Source: Clostridium_AM tanneri (GTDB taxonomy: Bacteria; Bacillota; Clostridia; Clostridiales; Clostridiaceae). Taken from it: DNA of 64,000 bases. A model generated the notes under the pieces. That model was not told where the DNA came from and made no database searches. It saw nothing but the letters and a program-made list of their open reading frames with translations. Positions within the stretch are counted from its first letter, which is position 1, and each line of letters opens with the position of its first letter. This document shows positions 8,051 through 16,792 of this stretch, in pieces. The translations under genes and the position numbers were made by a program. The stretch lies in the NCBI RefSeq assembly GCF_033659955.1, contig NZ_JARUJP010000002.1, positions 177,990-241,989 of the forward strand. The letters are read 5' to 3'.

Positions 8051-8443
8051 TTATCTCTTTGAGAATTGTGGAGCTCTTCTAGCTTTCTTAAGACCGTATT
8101 TCTTTCTTTCCTTCATTCTTGGATCTCTTGTTAAGAAACCAGCTTTCTTAAGTTCTGGCTTTAAGCTTTCATCTGCTTTTAAAAGAGCTCTTGATATACC
8201 GTGTCTTATAGCTCCTGCCTGACCAGTATATCCACCACCATGAACATTTACTAAAACGTCGAATTTCTCTTTAGTTTCAGTTAAAACTAATGGTTGGTTA
8301 ACTATTACTCTTAAAGTTTCCAATCCAAAAAAGTTCTCTATATCTCTCTTATTTATTATTACTCTACCTTCTCCAGGTACAAGTCTTACTCTCGCAACAG
8401 ATTTCTTTCTTCTTCCTGTTCCAAAATATTGCACTTTAGCCAT
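8051..8443 (-). CDS. rpsI: 30S ribosomal protein S9
   Basis: 130 residues, full length. It opens AKVQYFGTGRRKKSVARVRL and ends KKARRAPQFSKR, the basic tail that reaches the P-site tRNA in the small subunit head. It is the second gene of the rplM-rpsI operon, 25 bp after rplM, and is closed by a strong terminator. Confidence 0.98.
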   Translation of the reverse strand: MAKVQYFGTGRRKKSVARVRLVPGEGRVIINKRDIENFFGLETLRVIVNQPLVLTETKEKFDVLVNVHGGGYTGQAGAIRHGISRALLKADESLKPELKKAGFLTRDPRMKERKKYGLKKARRAPQFSKR

Positions 8444-8468
8444 TTTTTCTCCTCCTTCCAGCTTCCAA

Positions 8469-8903
8469 TTAATATCTTAATTCTAATACTTCTGGTTTTT
8501 GAGCTTCATTATTGTGCTCAGCACCTCTGTATACTTTTAGCTTCTTAAGCATTTGTCTTCCTAATACTCCCTTTGGAAGCATTCTTCTAACAGCTTCACT
8601 GAATACAAACTCAGGCTTCTTTGCTATAGCTTCTCTATATGGAGTCTCTTTTAATCCACCTGGATATAATGAGTGGTGTCTTAACATTTTTTGATCTAAT
8701 TTCTTACCAGTTAAAACAACCTTTTCTGCATTAATTATTATAACAAAATCTCCAGTATCTACGTGTGGTGTAAATGTAGGTTTGTTCTTTCCTCTTAAAA
8801 TTGAAGCAACTTGACTTGCTACTCTTCCTAATGGCTTTCCAGCAGCATCAACAACATACCATTTTCTTTCAACTTCTTGTGTTTTTGCTATGTATGATTT
8901 CAT
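8469..8903 (-). CDS. rplM: 50S ribosomal protein L13
   Basis: 144 residues from MKSYIAKTQEVERKW, the standard L13 length. An upstream in-frame extension to 8933 is rejected because AGGGAGGG stands directly before the tandem ATGs at 8906 and 8903. The second ATG has better spacing and gives the family start. L13 is an early assembly protein of the large subunit. A promoter and an L13-type leader hairpin precede it, suggesting autogenous control. Confidence 0.97.
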   Translation of the reverse strand: MKSYIAKTQEVERKWYVVDAAGKPLGRVASQVASILRGKNKPTFTPHVDTGDFVIIINAEKVVLTGKKLDQKMLRHHSLYPGGLKETPYREAIAKKPEFVFSEAVRRMLPKGVLGRQMLKKLKVYRGAEHNNEAQKPEVLELRY

Positions 8904-8950
8904 CATTTTCCCTCCCTGAATTCTTCTATACAAAATACGTTTCTATATAT

Positions 8951-8976
8951 AAAGATCCGGGGCTAGTGGATCTTTT
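8951..8976 (-). promoter_or_regulatory. L13-type ribosomal leader hairpin
   Basis: AAAGATCC and GGATCTTT pair around the loop ACTAGCCCC in the 5' untranslated region of rplM. A hairpin here matches the known Firmicute L13 leader by position (between promoter and rplM) and general shape, so L13 feedback control is likely. A covariance-model search would confirm it. Confidence 0.65.
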
Positions 8977-9000
8977 ATACTTTAGATACAAACACATAAT

Positions 9001-9029
9001 ATTATAATACAATCTGCCTGGCGTGTCAA
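9001..9029 (-). promoter_or_regulatory. rplM-rpsI promoter
   Basis: TTGACA and TATAAT with exactly 17 bp between them: a perfect consensus sigma-A promoter, placed in the gap between truA and rplM. Confidence 0.93.
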
Positions 9030-9053
9030 TATAATTCATTATATAAATAACTT

Positions 9054-9788
9054 CTAATAAAATACTTCTTCTAGACACAGTCCGCTAGCAGGGACAGATT
9101 TTCCGGCTTTAGTTCTATCCTTAGATTTAAGTATTTCTACTAAATACTTTGGCTCAAATCTACCTACTCCTACCTCTAGCAAGGTACCGACCATTATTCT
9201 TACCATGTTATATAAAAACCCATCACCTACAATAGTAAATTTAATAACATTCTCATCTTCTACTATGTTAACTTGACTTATTGTTCTAACAGAAGTTTTT
9301 ACACTACTTCCACTTTTTTTAAAAGCAGAAAAATCATGTGTTCCTATAAAGTTCTTCGCTGCTTCTTTCATTTTATCTATATCTAAATCTCGGTGAAAAT
9401 AATAGACATAGTTTCTTCCGATAGCAGGCCTTTGTTTTGCCAACATGACAGTATAAACATATCTCTTGCCTGTACTATCATACCTTGCATGAAAATCTAA
9501 ATCAACTTCTTCAGATTTTATTATAACAATATCATCTGGTAAAAAACTATTTAAGGCTTTCTTAAATCTTTCAGAAGGAACTTTACTCTCAGTAAGAAAG
9601 TTACATACAAATCCTTTTGCATGAACTCCAGCATCAGTTCTACTAGAACCTATTACTTCAGAAAATACCCCTGTCACTCTTTCTACTGCCTCTTCAATTT
9701 TTTGCTGAATTGTAATTTCCTTGTTCTGTTTTTGCCATCCAGCATAATTAGATCCATCATACTCTATTACTAATTTTATATTTCTCAT
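9054..9788 (-). CDS. truA: tRNA pseudouridine(38-40) synthase TruA
   Basis: 244 residues from MRNIKLVIEYDGSNYAGWQ. The catalytic aspartate lies in GSSRTDAGVHA, the TruA signature. It converts uridines 38-40 in the tRNA anticodon arm to pseudouridine. The frame is open upstream to 9830, but the ATG at 9788 overlaps the ecfT stop (TAATG), the usual coupled arrangement. It is the last gene of the ecf operon and lies before the rplM promoter. Confidence 0.96.
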   Translation of the reverse strand: MRNIKLVIEYDGSNYAGWQKQNKEITIQQKIEEAVERVTGVFSEVIGSSRTDAGVHAKGFVCNFLTESKVPSERFKKALNSFLPDDIVIIKSEEVDLDFHARYDSTGKRYVYTVMLAKQRPAIGRNYVYYFHRDLDIDKMKEAAKNFIGTHDFSAFKKSGSSVKTSVRTISQVNIVEDENVIKFTIVGDGFLYNMVRIMVGTLLEVGVGRFEPKYLVEILKSKDRTKAGKSVPASGLCLEEVFY

Positions 9789-10594
9789 TATACCCACATC
9801 CTGCTCAATATAGATATAAACACTAAGCATAGCATAGCAGTAGATGCTATAAGATCCCTGCTAGTTAACTTTAATTGCTTCATTCTAGTTCTTCCTTCTC
9901 CCCCTCTATAACATCTTGCTTCCATAGCCATGGCTAATTCATCAGCTCTTCTAAAGGAACTAATAAAAAGTGGAACTAGTATAGGAATTAAGTTTTTAGC
10001 TCTTTGAATAAGGTTTCCAGATTCAAAATCTGCTCCTCTTGCCATTTGAGCTTTCATAATTTTATCAGTTTCATCCATTAAAGTTGGTATAAATCTAAGG
10101 GCAATAGTCATCATCATTGCTAATTCGTGAGCAGGTACTCCTACCTTTTTTAACGGATTTAAAAGCTTTTCAATTCCGTCGGTTAATTCAATTGGTGATG
10201 TGGTTAAAGTAAGCAAGGAGGTTCCTATTATTAAAAATACTAGTCTTAGAATCATGAATGCAGCTAAAATTAATCCCTCTTTATATATAGTTATAAACCT
10301 CCAGTGAAATAACGGAGGATTTGCTCCTTCTGTCATAAGTAGATTTAATATTGCAGTGATAAGTACTAGTATTAATATGGGCTTAAGTCCTTTATAAATA
10401 TACCTAAATTGCACCTTGGAAATAACTATTACAACAAAGGTAAATAAAGTTATAAATATATAACCTTTAAAACTATTTACAATAAATAAATCAATTATAT
10501 ATATTAAAGATATTAAAATTTTAACTCTTGGATCTAATTTATGTACAAACGAATCACCTGGAACATATTGACCTATGGTAATATCTTTAATCAT
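9788..10594 (-). CDS. ecfT: Energy-coupling factor transporter transmembrane protein EcfT
   Basis: A 268-residue membrane protein starting MIKDITIGQYVPGDSFVHKLDPR, with about five to six hydrophobic segments. The C-terminal coupling helices carry the Ala-Arg-Gly type motifs (QMARGADFESG, AMEARCYRGGEGR) that dock into the two ATPases. It forms the shared module for vitamin uptake (for example riboflavin, biotin or cobalamin precursors) with S-components encoded elsewhere; none is in this window. The ATG follows GGTTAGGAGAGC. Confidence 0.95.
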   Translation of the reverse strand: MIKDITIGQYVPGDSFVHKLDPRVKILISLIYIIDLFIVNSFKGYIFITLFTFVVIVISKVQFRYIYKGLKPILILVLITAILNLLMTEGANPPLFHWRFITIYKEGLILAAFMILRLVFLIIGTSLLTLTTSPIELTDGIEKLLNPLKKVGVPAHELAMMMTIALRFIPTLMDETDKIMKAQMARGADFESGNLIQRAKNLIPILVPLFISSFRRADELAMAMEARCYRGGEGRTRMKQLKLTSRDLIASTAMLCLVFISILSRMWV

Positions 10595-10606
10595 TTGCTA
10601 GCTCTC

Positions 10607-11461
10607 CTAACCTTTATTTAGTATTTTGAGTATTTCCAGTTTAGCCTGTTCCACAGTAAATATATCTTCAGGTATACTCATTCCTAAATTTTTAAGTCTT
10701 CTTACAAGATAGGTTACCTGTGGCACTGCAAGACCTACACTTTCTAATGTATCTATTTCCCTAAATACCTTAGCTGGTGGCCCATCTAGTATACACTGTC
10801 CTTTATGCATAACTAATATTCTATCAGCTAGTTTTGCTACGTCTTCCATACTATGTGAAACAAGAATTATAGTCATTTTATACTCATTATGCAGCTTCTT
10901 TATCTGTCCTAAAATATCATCTCTTCCTTTAGGATCCAGTCCTGCAGTAGGCTCATCTAATATTAAAACCTTTGGCTCCATAGCCACAACTCCAGCAATT
11001 GCTACTCTTCTCTTCTGACCACCACTTAATTCAAAAGGGGACTTGTCTTTATAACTCTCATAGTCTAAACCAACCATATTCATGGCTCTTTTTACTCTTT
11101 TATTTATCTCATCATCACTTAGCCCCAAATTTTTAGGACCGAAAGCAATGTCTTTTTCTATAGTTTCTTCAAATAATTGATATTCGGGATACTGAAAAAC
11201 TAGACCTACCTTCTTTCTAATGGAACTTAGGTTAATCTTTTTTTCAGTAATATCTACATCTTCTATTATTATCTTGCCTGAATTAGGTTTTAAAAGACCA
11301 TTTATGTGTTGGATAAGCGTAGACTTTCCTGAACCAGTATGACCGATTAAGGCAATAAATTCACCTGTATTAATATTGATAGTTACATTATCAAGTGCCT
11401 TTTTTTCAAAGGGAGAGCCTTTCATATATATATGAGTTAAATTCTCTATTTTAATCGACAT
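10607..11461 (-). CDS. ecfA2: Energy-coupling factor transporter ATPase EcfA2
   Basis: 284-residue ABC ATPase: Walker A GHTGSGKST, Q-loop VFQYPEYQLFEETIEKD, signature LSGGQKRR, Walker B VLILDEPTAGLD and switch histidine VSHSMED. It dimerises with EcfA1 below EcfT in the membrane. Its start overlaps the end of ecfA1 by 16 bp, so the two ATPases are translationally coupled and made in equal amounts. Confidence 0.95.
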   Translation of the reverse strand: MSIKIENLTHIYMKGSPFEKKALDNVTININTGEFIALIGHTGSGKSTLIQHINGLLKPNSGKIIIEDVDITEKKINLSSIRKKVGLVFQYPEYQLFEETIEKDIAFGPKNLGLSDDEINKRVKRAMNMVGLDYESYKDKSPFELSGGQKRRVAIAGVVAMEPKVLILDEPTAGLDPKGRDDILGQIKKLHNEYKMTIILVSHSMEDVAKLADRILVMHKGQCILDGPPAKVFREIDTLESVGLAVPQVTYLVRRLKNLGMSIPEDIFTVEQAKLEILKILNKG

Positions 11462-12291
11462 AATTCATCCACCATCTCATCTATTGTTAATATATCTTTT
11501 CTTATATCAATTCCACTATTTTTAAGCTCATAAGCTAATTCTGTCATTTGAGGGACATCTAGTCCTATCTTTTGCATTTTACTTACATTTGGAAAAACAG
11601 ACTTAGGATTGCCTTCCATTATAATCTTTCCTTCATCCATAACAATTATTCTATCTGCTTCAACAGCCTCTTCCATATAATGAGTAATTAATACTATAGT
11701 TATGCCATGTTTGCCATTAAGCTCTTTTATAGAACTTATAACTTCTTTTCTACCTGACGGATCAAGCATAGCAGTAGATTCATCAAATATTATGCACTCT
11801 GGTCTCATTGCTAATACTCCAGCTATAGCTACCCTTTGTTTCTGGCCTCCAGACAACAAATGAGGGGCATGCCTCCTGTAGTCCTGCATATTTACGCTTT
11901 TTAATGACTCATCAACTCTTTGTTTAATCTCAGTAGGCTCAACTCCTAAGTTTTCTGGACCAAAAGCTACATCTTCTTCAACTATAGTAGCAACAATTTG
12001 ATTATCTGGATTCTGAAATACCATACCAGCTTTGTTTCTTATATCCCAGATATTTCTTTCATCTGATGTATCAAGTTTATCTACGTATACTTTTCCATCG
12101 TATGGAACCAGCAGTGCGTTCATATGCTTAGCTATAGTAGATTTACCCGATCCGTTTCTACCTAATATTACAAGAAATTCCCCTTTATTTACCTGTAGAT
12201 TAACGCCATTTAAAGCTAATTTCCCATCATCTTTATCACTAGAAGCATATCTATAAATAACACCATTACACTCTATCATCTTATCCTCCAT
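11446..12291 (-). CDS. ecfA1: Energy-coupling factor transporter ATPase EcfA1
   Basis: ABC ATPase with Walker A GRNGSGKST, Q-loop VFQNPDNQIVATIVEED, signature LSGGQKQR, Walker B IIFDESTAMLD and THYMEEAVEAD. The catalytic residue is Glu in DES, as usual for EcfA1. I choose the ATG at 12291 (after AGAGGTG). The ATG at 12279 after GGAGG is equally possible; the most upstream one (12306) is not supported. It is the first gene after the rplQ terminator. Confidence 0.93.
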   Translation of the reverse strand: MEDKMIECNGVIYRYASSDKDDGKLALNGVNLQVNKGEFLVILGRNGSGKSTIAKHMNALLVPYDGKVYVDKLDTSDERNIWDIRNKAGMVFQNPDNQIVATIVEEDVAFGPENLGVEPTEIKQRVDESLKSVNMQDYRRHAPHLLSGGQKQRVAIAGVLAMRPECIIFDESTAMLDPSGRKEVISSIKELNGKHGITIVLITHYMEEAVEADRIIVMDEGKIIMEGNPKSVFPNVSKMQKIGLDVPQMTELAYELKNSGIDIRKDILTIDEMVDELCRLK

Positions 12292-12350
12292 GGGAACACC
12301 TCTCAAACTTAATGAAGCATTAAAGAAACTTTTATAAATTATAGCAAAAC

Positions 12351-12378
12351 GGGGATTAAGTTAGTTTACTTAATCCCC
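12351..12378 (-). terminator. Terminator of the S10-spc-alpha operon
   Basis: GGGGATTAAG/CTTAATCCCC is a perfect 10-bp stem with an 8-nt loop, 6 bp after the rplQ stop. The minus-strand tail is GTTTTGC, a rather weak T-run, so some read-through into ecfA1 is likely. Confidence 0.8.
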
Positions 12379-12384
12379 TGTATA

Positions 12385-12726
12385 TTATACTAACTCTAGT
12401 ATAACTAATTCAGCTCCGTCGCCTCTTCTTGGACCTACTTTATACATTCTAGTATATCCACCATTTCTTTCAGCATACTTAGGAGCTACATTATCAAATA
12501 AGTTTCTTACAACTTCCTCTTCTGTTACGAAAGAAAGCACCTGTCTTCTAGCATGAAGATCTCCTCTTTTTGCAAGAGTGATCATTTTCTCAGCTAAATT
12601 TTTAGTTTCCTTTGCTCTAGTCTCTGTTGTTTCGATTTTTCCATGCTTTAAGAAACTAGTAACAAGGTTTCTAAGCATTGCTCTTCTTTGGTCAGTTGGA
12701 CGACCTAATTTACGATATCCTGCCAT
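12385..12726 (-). CDS. rplQ: 50S ribosomal protein L17
   Basis: 113 residues from MAGYRKLGRPTDQRRAMLRNL, the conserved L17 N-terminus. It is the last gene of the superoperon, 53 bp after rpoA, and ends at a terminator. Full length, with no unusual features. Confidence 0.98.
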   Translation of the reverse strand: MAGYRKLGRPTDQRRAMLRNLVTSFLKHGKIETTETRAKETKNLAEKMITLAKRGDLHARRQVLSFVTEEEVVRNLFDNVAPKYAERNGGYTRMYKVGPRRGDGAELVILELV

Positions 12727-12779
12727 CTCTATACCTCCTTACCTTGACTTTTCTCTGAGTATATAAATATAATCCGATT

Positions 12780-13727
12780 TTACTCTTCGCTTTGCTTTAG
12801 AGACAATCCTAATGCCTCAAGCTTTTGCTCAACTTCTTCTAAGGACTTCTTACCAAGGTTTCTAACCTTCATCATATCATCCATTGTTCTTTCAGTTAAT
12901 TCCTGCACTGTATTTATACCAGCTCTTTTTAAGCAGTTATAGCTTCTAACAGATAAGTCAAGTTCCTCAATTGTCATTTCTAGAACTTTTTCTTTCTTAT
13001 CTTCTTCTTTTTCTACCATTATTTCTACATTGTTTGCATGATCTGTTAAAGTCATGAACAATTTGAAATGCTCAATTAGAATCTTTGCTGATAAACTTAT
13101 AGCCTCATCTGGCATTATTGTACCATTAGTCCATACTTCAAGAGATAGCTTATCGTAGTCAGTAATCTGACCTACTCTTGTATTCTCTACAATAAAGTTA
13201 ACTCTCTTAATAGGAGTATATATTGAGTCTACAGGAATAGTACCTATAGGCATATCTTCAGATTTGTTTTTAGTTTGGGAAACGTAACCTCTACCTCTAT
13301 TAACTAAAATCTCCATATATAACTTCCCGTCATCATCAAGAGTCGCAATATGTAAGTCTTTGTTAATTATCTCTACATCTCCATCAGCTTTTATGTCTCC
13401 AGCAGTAACTTCACCTGGTCCTTGGGCATCTATAACGATAGTCTTAGAACCGTCTCCACTCATTTTTAAAGCTAGGCCTTTAATATTTAGAATTAACTCA
13501 GCAACATCTTCTTTTACTCCACGAACAGTTGAAAACTCATGAAGTACTCCATCAATTCTGATGTGGTTAGCGGCAACTCCTGGCAATGAGGAAAGAAGAA
13601 TTCTTCTTAAAGCATTGCCTAGAGTAATACCATAACCTCTTTCTAATGGCTCTACAACAAATTTACCATAGGTGCCATCTTCACTTACTTCAACACATTC
13701 TATTTTTGGCTTTTCTATCTCTAACAT
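12780..13727 (-). CDS. rpoA: DNA-directed RNA polymerase alpha subunit
   Basis: 315 residues. The N-terminal assembly domain (YGKFVVEPLERGYGITLGNALRRILLSSLPG) is followed by a linker and the C-terminal helix-hairpin-helix domain (LDLSVRSYNCLKRAGINTVQELTE, VRNLGKKSLEEVEQKL), which contacts UP elements and activators. It is cotranscribed with rpsD and rplQ, the usual alpha-operon order. Confidence 0.98.
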   Translation of the reverse strand: MLEIEKPKIECVEVSEDGTYGKFVVEPLERGYGITLGNALRRILLSSLPGVAANHIRIDGVLHEFSTVRGVKEDVAELILNIKGLALKMSGDGSKTIVIDAQGPGEVTAGDIKADGDVEIINKDLHIATLDDDGKLYMEILVNRGRGYVSQTKNKSEDMPIGTIPVDSIYTPIKRVNFIVENTRVGQITDYDKLSLEVWTNGTIMPDEAISLSAKILIEHFKLFMTLTDHANNVEIMVEKEEDKKEKVLEMTIEELDLSVRSYNCLKRAGINTVQELTERTMDDMMKVRNLGKKSLEEVEQKLEALGLSLKQSEE

Positions 13728-13789
13728 GAATATAACCCTCCTTCTATTTATCTAATAATGTATTTTGAGGGCAACTGATTCTATATTAA

Positions 13790-14410
13790 TTACTTACTAT
13801 ATAACTCAACTATTAATGTTTCGTTAACAGGAATATCTATATCTTCTCTTGAAGGCTCTCTTGTAACCTTTCCTTCAAACTCCGCAGTGCTTCCCTCTAA
13901 CCAAGCTGGTACAGTCTTTGGATTCTCAGCGAAAACCTTGAACTTCTCTGATGCTCTACTCTTTTCACGAACAGTTATAACATCATTAGCTGATACTTGA
14001 TATGAAGGAATATCTACTTTCTTTCCGTTAACTAAGAAATGTCCATGTGTTACTAGCTGTCTTGATTCACTTCTAGATCCACCAAAACCTAATCTGTAAA
14101 CTACATTATCAAGTCTTAATTCAAGAAGCTTTAGTAGGTTTTCACCTGCTATTCCTCTCATTCTTTCAGCTCTTTCATAAGTCTTTCTAAATTGTCCTTC
14201 TAACAATCCGTACATCTTCTTAGCCTTTTGCTTTTCTCTTAATTGTAATCCATAGTTGGATAACTTCTTTCTACCCTGTCCGTGCTGTCCTGGCGCATAA
14301 CCTCTTCTTGAGAATGAGCACTTATCTGTATAACATCTATCTCCCTTAAGGAATAGTTTTAAACCTTCTCTTCTGCAAATTCTACATGCAGGTCCAGTAT
14401 ATCTTGCCAT
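13790..14410 (-). CDS. rpsD: 30S ribosomal protein S4 (zinc form)
   Basis: 206 residues. The N-terminus carries four cysteines (CRICRREGLKLF, CYTDKCSF) for zinc, followed by the S4 RNA-binding core (LRLDNVVYRLGF, LVTHGHFLVNGKKVDIPSYQV). S4 starts 30S assembly. Unlike in Bacillus, where rpsD is separate, here it lies in the alpha operon between rpsK and rpoA, as in E. coli, where S4 is the operon's feedback repressor. Confidence 0.98.
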   Translation of the reverse strand: MARYTGPACRICRREGLKLFLKGDRCYTDKCSFSRRGYAPGQHGQGRKKLSNYGLQLREKQKAKKMYGLLEGQFRKTYERAERMRGIAGENLLKLLELRLDNVVYRLGFGGSRSESRQLVTHGHFLVNGKKVDIPSYQVSANDVITVREKSRASEKFKVFAENPKTVPAWLEGSTAEFEGKVTREPSREDIDIPVNETLIVELYSK

Positions 14411-14430
14411 ATAAATTACACCTCCTACTA

Positions 14431-14829
14431 CTAAACTCTTCTTCTTTTTGGTGGTCTACATCCGTTGTGTGGTATTGGAGTAACGTCCTTTATTAAAGTA
14501 ACTTCTAAACCAGCAGCTTGTAATGATCTTATCGCTGCTTCTCTACCAGCTCCTGGTCCTTTTACGTAAACTTCAACACTCTTTAATCCATGTTCCATTG
14601 CTGCTTTTGATGCAGTTTCAGCTGCCATCTGTGCTGCAAATGGAGTGCTCTTTCTTGAACCTCTAAATCCTAAACCGCCTGCGCTAGCCCATGATAAAGC
14701 ATTTCCAACAGCATCAGTAATTGTAACTATTGAGTTGTTGAAAGTTGATTTTATATGTGCACAACCGTGCTCAATATTTTTTCTCTCTTTTTTTCTTCTT
14801 GTCTTTTTACCTCTTGCTCCAGCTGCCAT
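14431..14829 (-). CDS. rpsK: 30S ribosomal protein S11
   Basis: About 132 residues with the basic N-terminus ARGKKTRRKKERKNIEHG and the conserved end PIPHNGCRPPKRRRV. Two ATGs stand in tandem (14832 and 14829) after GGAGG; the second has better spacing. S11 is part of the platform near the 3' end of 16S rRNA. Confidence 0.97.
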   Translation of the reverse strand: MAAGARGKKTRRKKERKNIEHGCAHIKSTFNNSIVTITDAVGNALSWASAGGLGFRGSRKSTPFAAQMAAETASKAAMEHGLKSVEVYVKGPGAGREAAIRSLQAAGLEVTLIKDVTPIPHNGCRPPKRRRV

Positions 14830-14849
14830 CATTTTCCCTCCTTATACTA

Positions 14850-15221
14850 TTATTTCTTCTTCTTACCTGCTATTGTCTTCTTAGGACCTTTTCTCGTTCT
14901 AGCATTAGTTTTAGTCTTTTGTCCTCTTACTGGTAGACCTCTTCTGTGTCTAATTCCTCTATAACAACCAATTTCTATTAATCTCTTTATGTTAAGAGCG
15001 ATTTCTCTTCTTAAGTCACCCTCAACCTTTATATTCTTGTTAACATAATCTCTTAATGTATTTACTTCATCTTCAGTTAAATCTCTAACTCTTGTTTCAG
15101 GATTAACTCCAGTCTCTTTAAGAATCTTTTGAGAAGTTGGTAATCCTATTCCATATATATAAGTTAGACCTATTTCAACTCTTTTTTCTTTTGGTAGGTC
15201 AATACCTGCTATTCTTGCCAT
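14850..15221 (-). CDS. rpsM: 30S ribosomal protein S13
   Basis: 123 residues, MARIAGIDLPKEKRVEIGLTYIYGIG at the start, RHRRGLPVRGQ in the RNA-binding region and a lysine-rich tail. It contacts the P-site tRNA and the L5 bridge. It is the first gene of the alpha cluster, preceded by a 166-bp gap with a nested hairpin. Confidence 0.98.
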   Translation of the reverse strand: MARIAGIDLPKEKRVEIGLTYIYGIGLPTSQKILKETGVNPETRVRDLTEDEVNTLRDYVNKNIKVEGDLRREIALNIKRLIEIGCYRGIRHRRGLPVRGQKTKTNARTRKGPKKTIAGKKKK

Positions 15222-15293
15222 TAAAATTTACACCTCCTGAGTATCTAATTGGTATGGAATAAATTACATGTATTAATTTTAAATTTATATAAA

Positions 15294-15341
15294 GTTTTAG
15301 GTTAATAGACATTATTTATCTATTACAGCCGCACCTAAAAC
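15294..15341 (-). promoter_or_regulatory. Nested hairpin in the rpmJ-rpsM gap (candidate alpha-operon regulatory site)
   Basis: On the minus strand GTTTTAGGT pairs with ACCTAAAAC (9 bp), enclosing a bulge GCGGCTG and an inner 7-bp stem TAATAGA/TCTATTA. Two stacked perfect helices with a one-sided 7-nt bulge before rpsM suggest a protein-binding leader. In E. coli, S4 binds just upstream of rpsM. That S4 or S13 binds here is inference. Confidence 0.55.
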
Positions 15342-15387
15342 GTTACTAACTTAAACTAAACAATAATCATTTTATTTAACTAGTTAA

Positions 15388-15501
15388 TTAGCCTTGTTTT
15401 TGCTTATGCTTAGGATTTTCACAGATAACCATTACTCTTCCTTTTCTTCTAATGATCTTGCATTTTTCACAAATAGGCTTAACTGATGGTCTCACTTTCA
15501 T
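15388..15501 (-). CDS. rpmJ: 50S ribosomal protein L36 (zinc form)
   Basis: A 37-residue frame, MKVRPSVKPICEKCKIIRRK through CENPKHKQKQG. The CEKC, C and H residues give the zinc-binding (C+) type. The start follows AAGGAGGGTTAGCT. It lies between infA and rpsM as in most Firmicutes. Confidence 0.97.
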   Translation of the reverse strand: MKVRPSVKPICEKCKIIRRKGRVMVICENPKHKQKQG

Positions 15502-15516
15502 AGCTAACCCTCCTTA

Positions 15517-15735
15517 TTACTTTGCTCTCCAGGTTATTCTTCCACGAGTTAAATCGTATGGAGAAAGTTCTACTGTAACTTTATCACCTGGTAGAATTTT
15601 TATGAAATTCATTCTTAATTTACCTGATATGTGTGCTAGTATTTTATGTCCGCTTTCCAACTCTACTTCAAACATTGCGTTAGGTAATGCTTCAAGAACA
15701 GTACCCTGCATTTCAATAACGTCATCTTTTGACAT
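15517..15735 (-). CDS. infA: Translation initiation factor IF-1
   Basis: 72 residues, an OB fold: MSKDDVIEMQGTVLEALPNAMFEVELESGHKILAHISGK and LSPYDLTRGRITWR are diagnostic. IF-1 occupies the A site during initiation. The start follows AAGGAGGTTTGATTACCTT. Full length. Confidence 0.98.
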   Translation of the reverse strand: MSKDDVIEMQGTVLEALPNAMFEVELESGHKILAHISGKLRMNFIKILPGDKVTVELSPYDLTRGRITWRAK

Positions 15736-15742
15736 AAGGTAA

Positions 15743-16027
15743 TCAAACCTCCTTATTATTGTCGTAAGACTGCAAAATTTCCCTTATCATTGCATCAGTA
15801 ACTTGTTTGCCTGATAATAATAAGTTTTTTATTTCATCAGCCATTACGCTAGTGAAACCTAGATGCTTTACTTTTTTCTTCTTCTGTCTATTTACAGTCC
15901 TGAGTACTCCATCAGCAACATGGACATACTCCTTATTTAATACACCTAGTATTATAAAAAACTTATCTTTATCTCTTCCTGCTTTTGAGTAAACTATTCT
16001 TCCTAAATAGTTATTACTGTCTAACAA
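15743..16027 (-). CDS. KOW-domain RNA-binding protein (L14e-like)
   Basis: A basic protein of about 94 residues with a KOW-type opening (LGRIVYSKAGRDKDKFFIILGV) followed by VADGVLRTVNRQKKKKVKHLG. Firmicutes often carry such a protein between map and infA; its function is not established, and a ribosome or rRNA role is inferred from place and charge. A GTG at 16036 is in frame, but AGAGGTGA covers it and points to TTG at 16027, giving MLDSNNYLGRIV. Confidence 0.85.
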   Translation of the reverse strand: MLDSNNYLGRIVYSKAGRDKDKFFIILGVLNKEYVHVADGVLRTVNRQKKKKVKHLGFTSVMADEIKNLLLSGKQVTDAMIREILQSYDNNKEV

Positions 16028-16041
16028 TATATTCACCTCTG

Positions 16042-16791
16042 CTAAACTAAGGTAAGTATTTCGGGACCATCATCCAAGATAGCGACAGTATTTTCATAAT
16101 GAGCTGACAAACTTCCGTCTTCAGTTATAACTGTCCAATCATTAGATTCCACTCTTACATGATAATTTCCTATGTTAACCATAGGCTCTATTGCTAAAAC
16201 CATGCCCCTACATAATTTCGGACCTCTTCCAGGTCTTCCAAAGTTAGGTACCTCAGGATCTTCATGCATATCCTTTCCTATACCATGGCCTACATAATCT
16301 CTGACAAGAGAGTATCCAAAACTCTCAGCGTATTTTTGAATCTCGGCAGAAATATCAGTTAGCTTATTACCAATAACTGCTTTTTTCACCCCTCTAAAGA
16401 AACTTTCTTTAGTTACATCAATTAATTGCTGAGCTTTGTCAGAAATCTTTCCAACTGCAAAAGTTCGTGCTGCATCTCCGTGATAACCATTGAGTACGGC
16501 TCCACAATCAATACTAATTATATCGCCTTCTTGTAAAATTACTTTATTAGATGGAATTCCATGAACTACTTCTTTGTTAACAGAAGCACATATCGAAGCG
16601 GGAAAACCGTAATATCCCTTGAAGGACGGTTTTGCTCCTTGCTTTGTAATATACTCCTCTGCAATTATATCCAATTCTGCAGTCGTTATTCCAGGTCTTA
16701 TTACCTCTTCAAGTCTTAACAGGGTATTAGCAACAATTTTTCCAGCTTCCCTCATATACTCAATTTCTTTATCATTCTTAATTATAATCAT
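16042..16791 (-). CDS. map: Methionine aminopeptidase, type I
   Basis: 249 residues from MIIIKNDKEIEYMREAGKIV. Metal ligands are visible in SIDCGAVLNGYHGDAARTF, GHGIGKDMHEDP, AIEPMV and the C-terminal SAHYENTVAI. It removes the initiator methionine from nascent proteins. Frame upstream of 16791 lies inside adk and is rejected: the ATG falls 1 nt after the adk stop, with GGGAGCGG as ribosome binding site. Typical secY-adk-map order. Confidence 0.96.
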   Translation of the reverse strand: MIIIKNDKEIEYMREAGKIVANTLLRLEEVIRPGITTAELDIIAEEYITKQGAKPSFKGYYGFPASICASVNKEVVHGIPSNKVILQEGDIISIDCGAVLNGYHGDAARTFAVGKISDKAQQLIDVTKESFFRGVKKAVIGNKLTDISAEIQKYAESFGYSLVRDYVGHGIGKDMHEDPEVPNFGRPGRGPKLCRGMVLAIEPMVNIGNYHVRVESNDWTVITEDGSLSAHYENTVAILDDGPEILTLV

Positions 16792-16792
16792 T

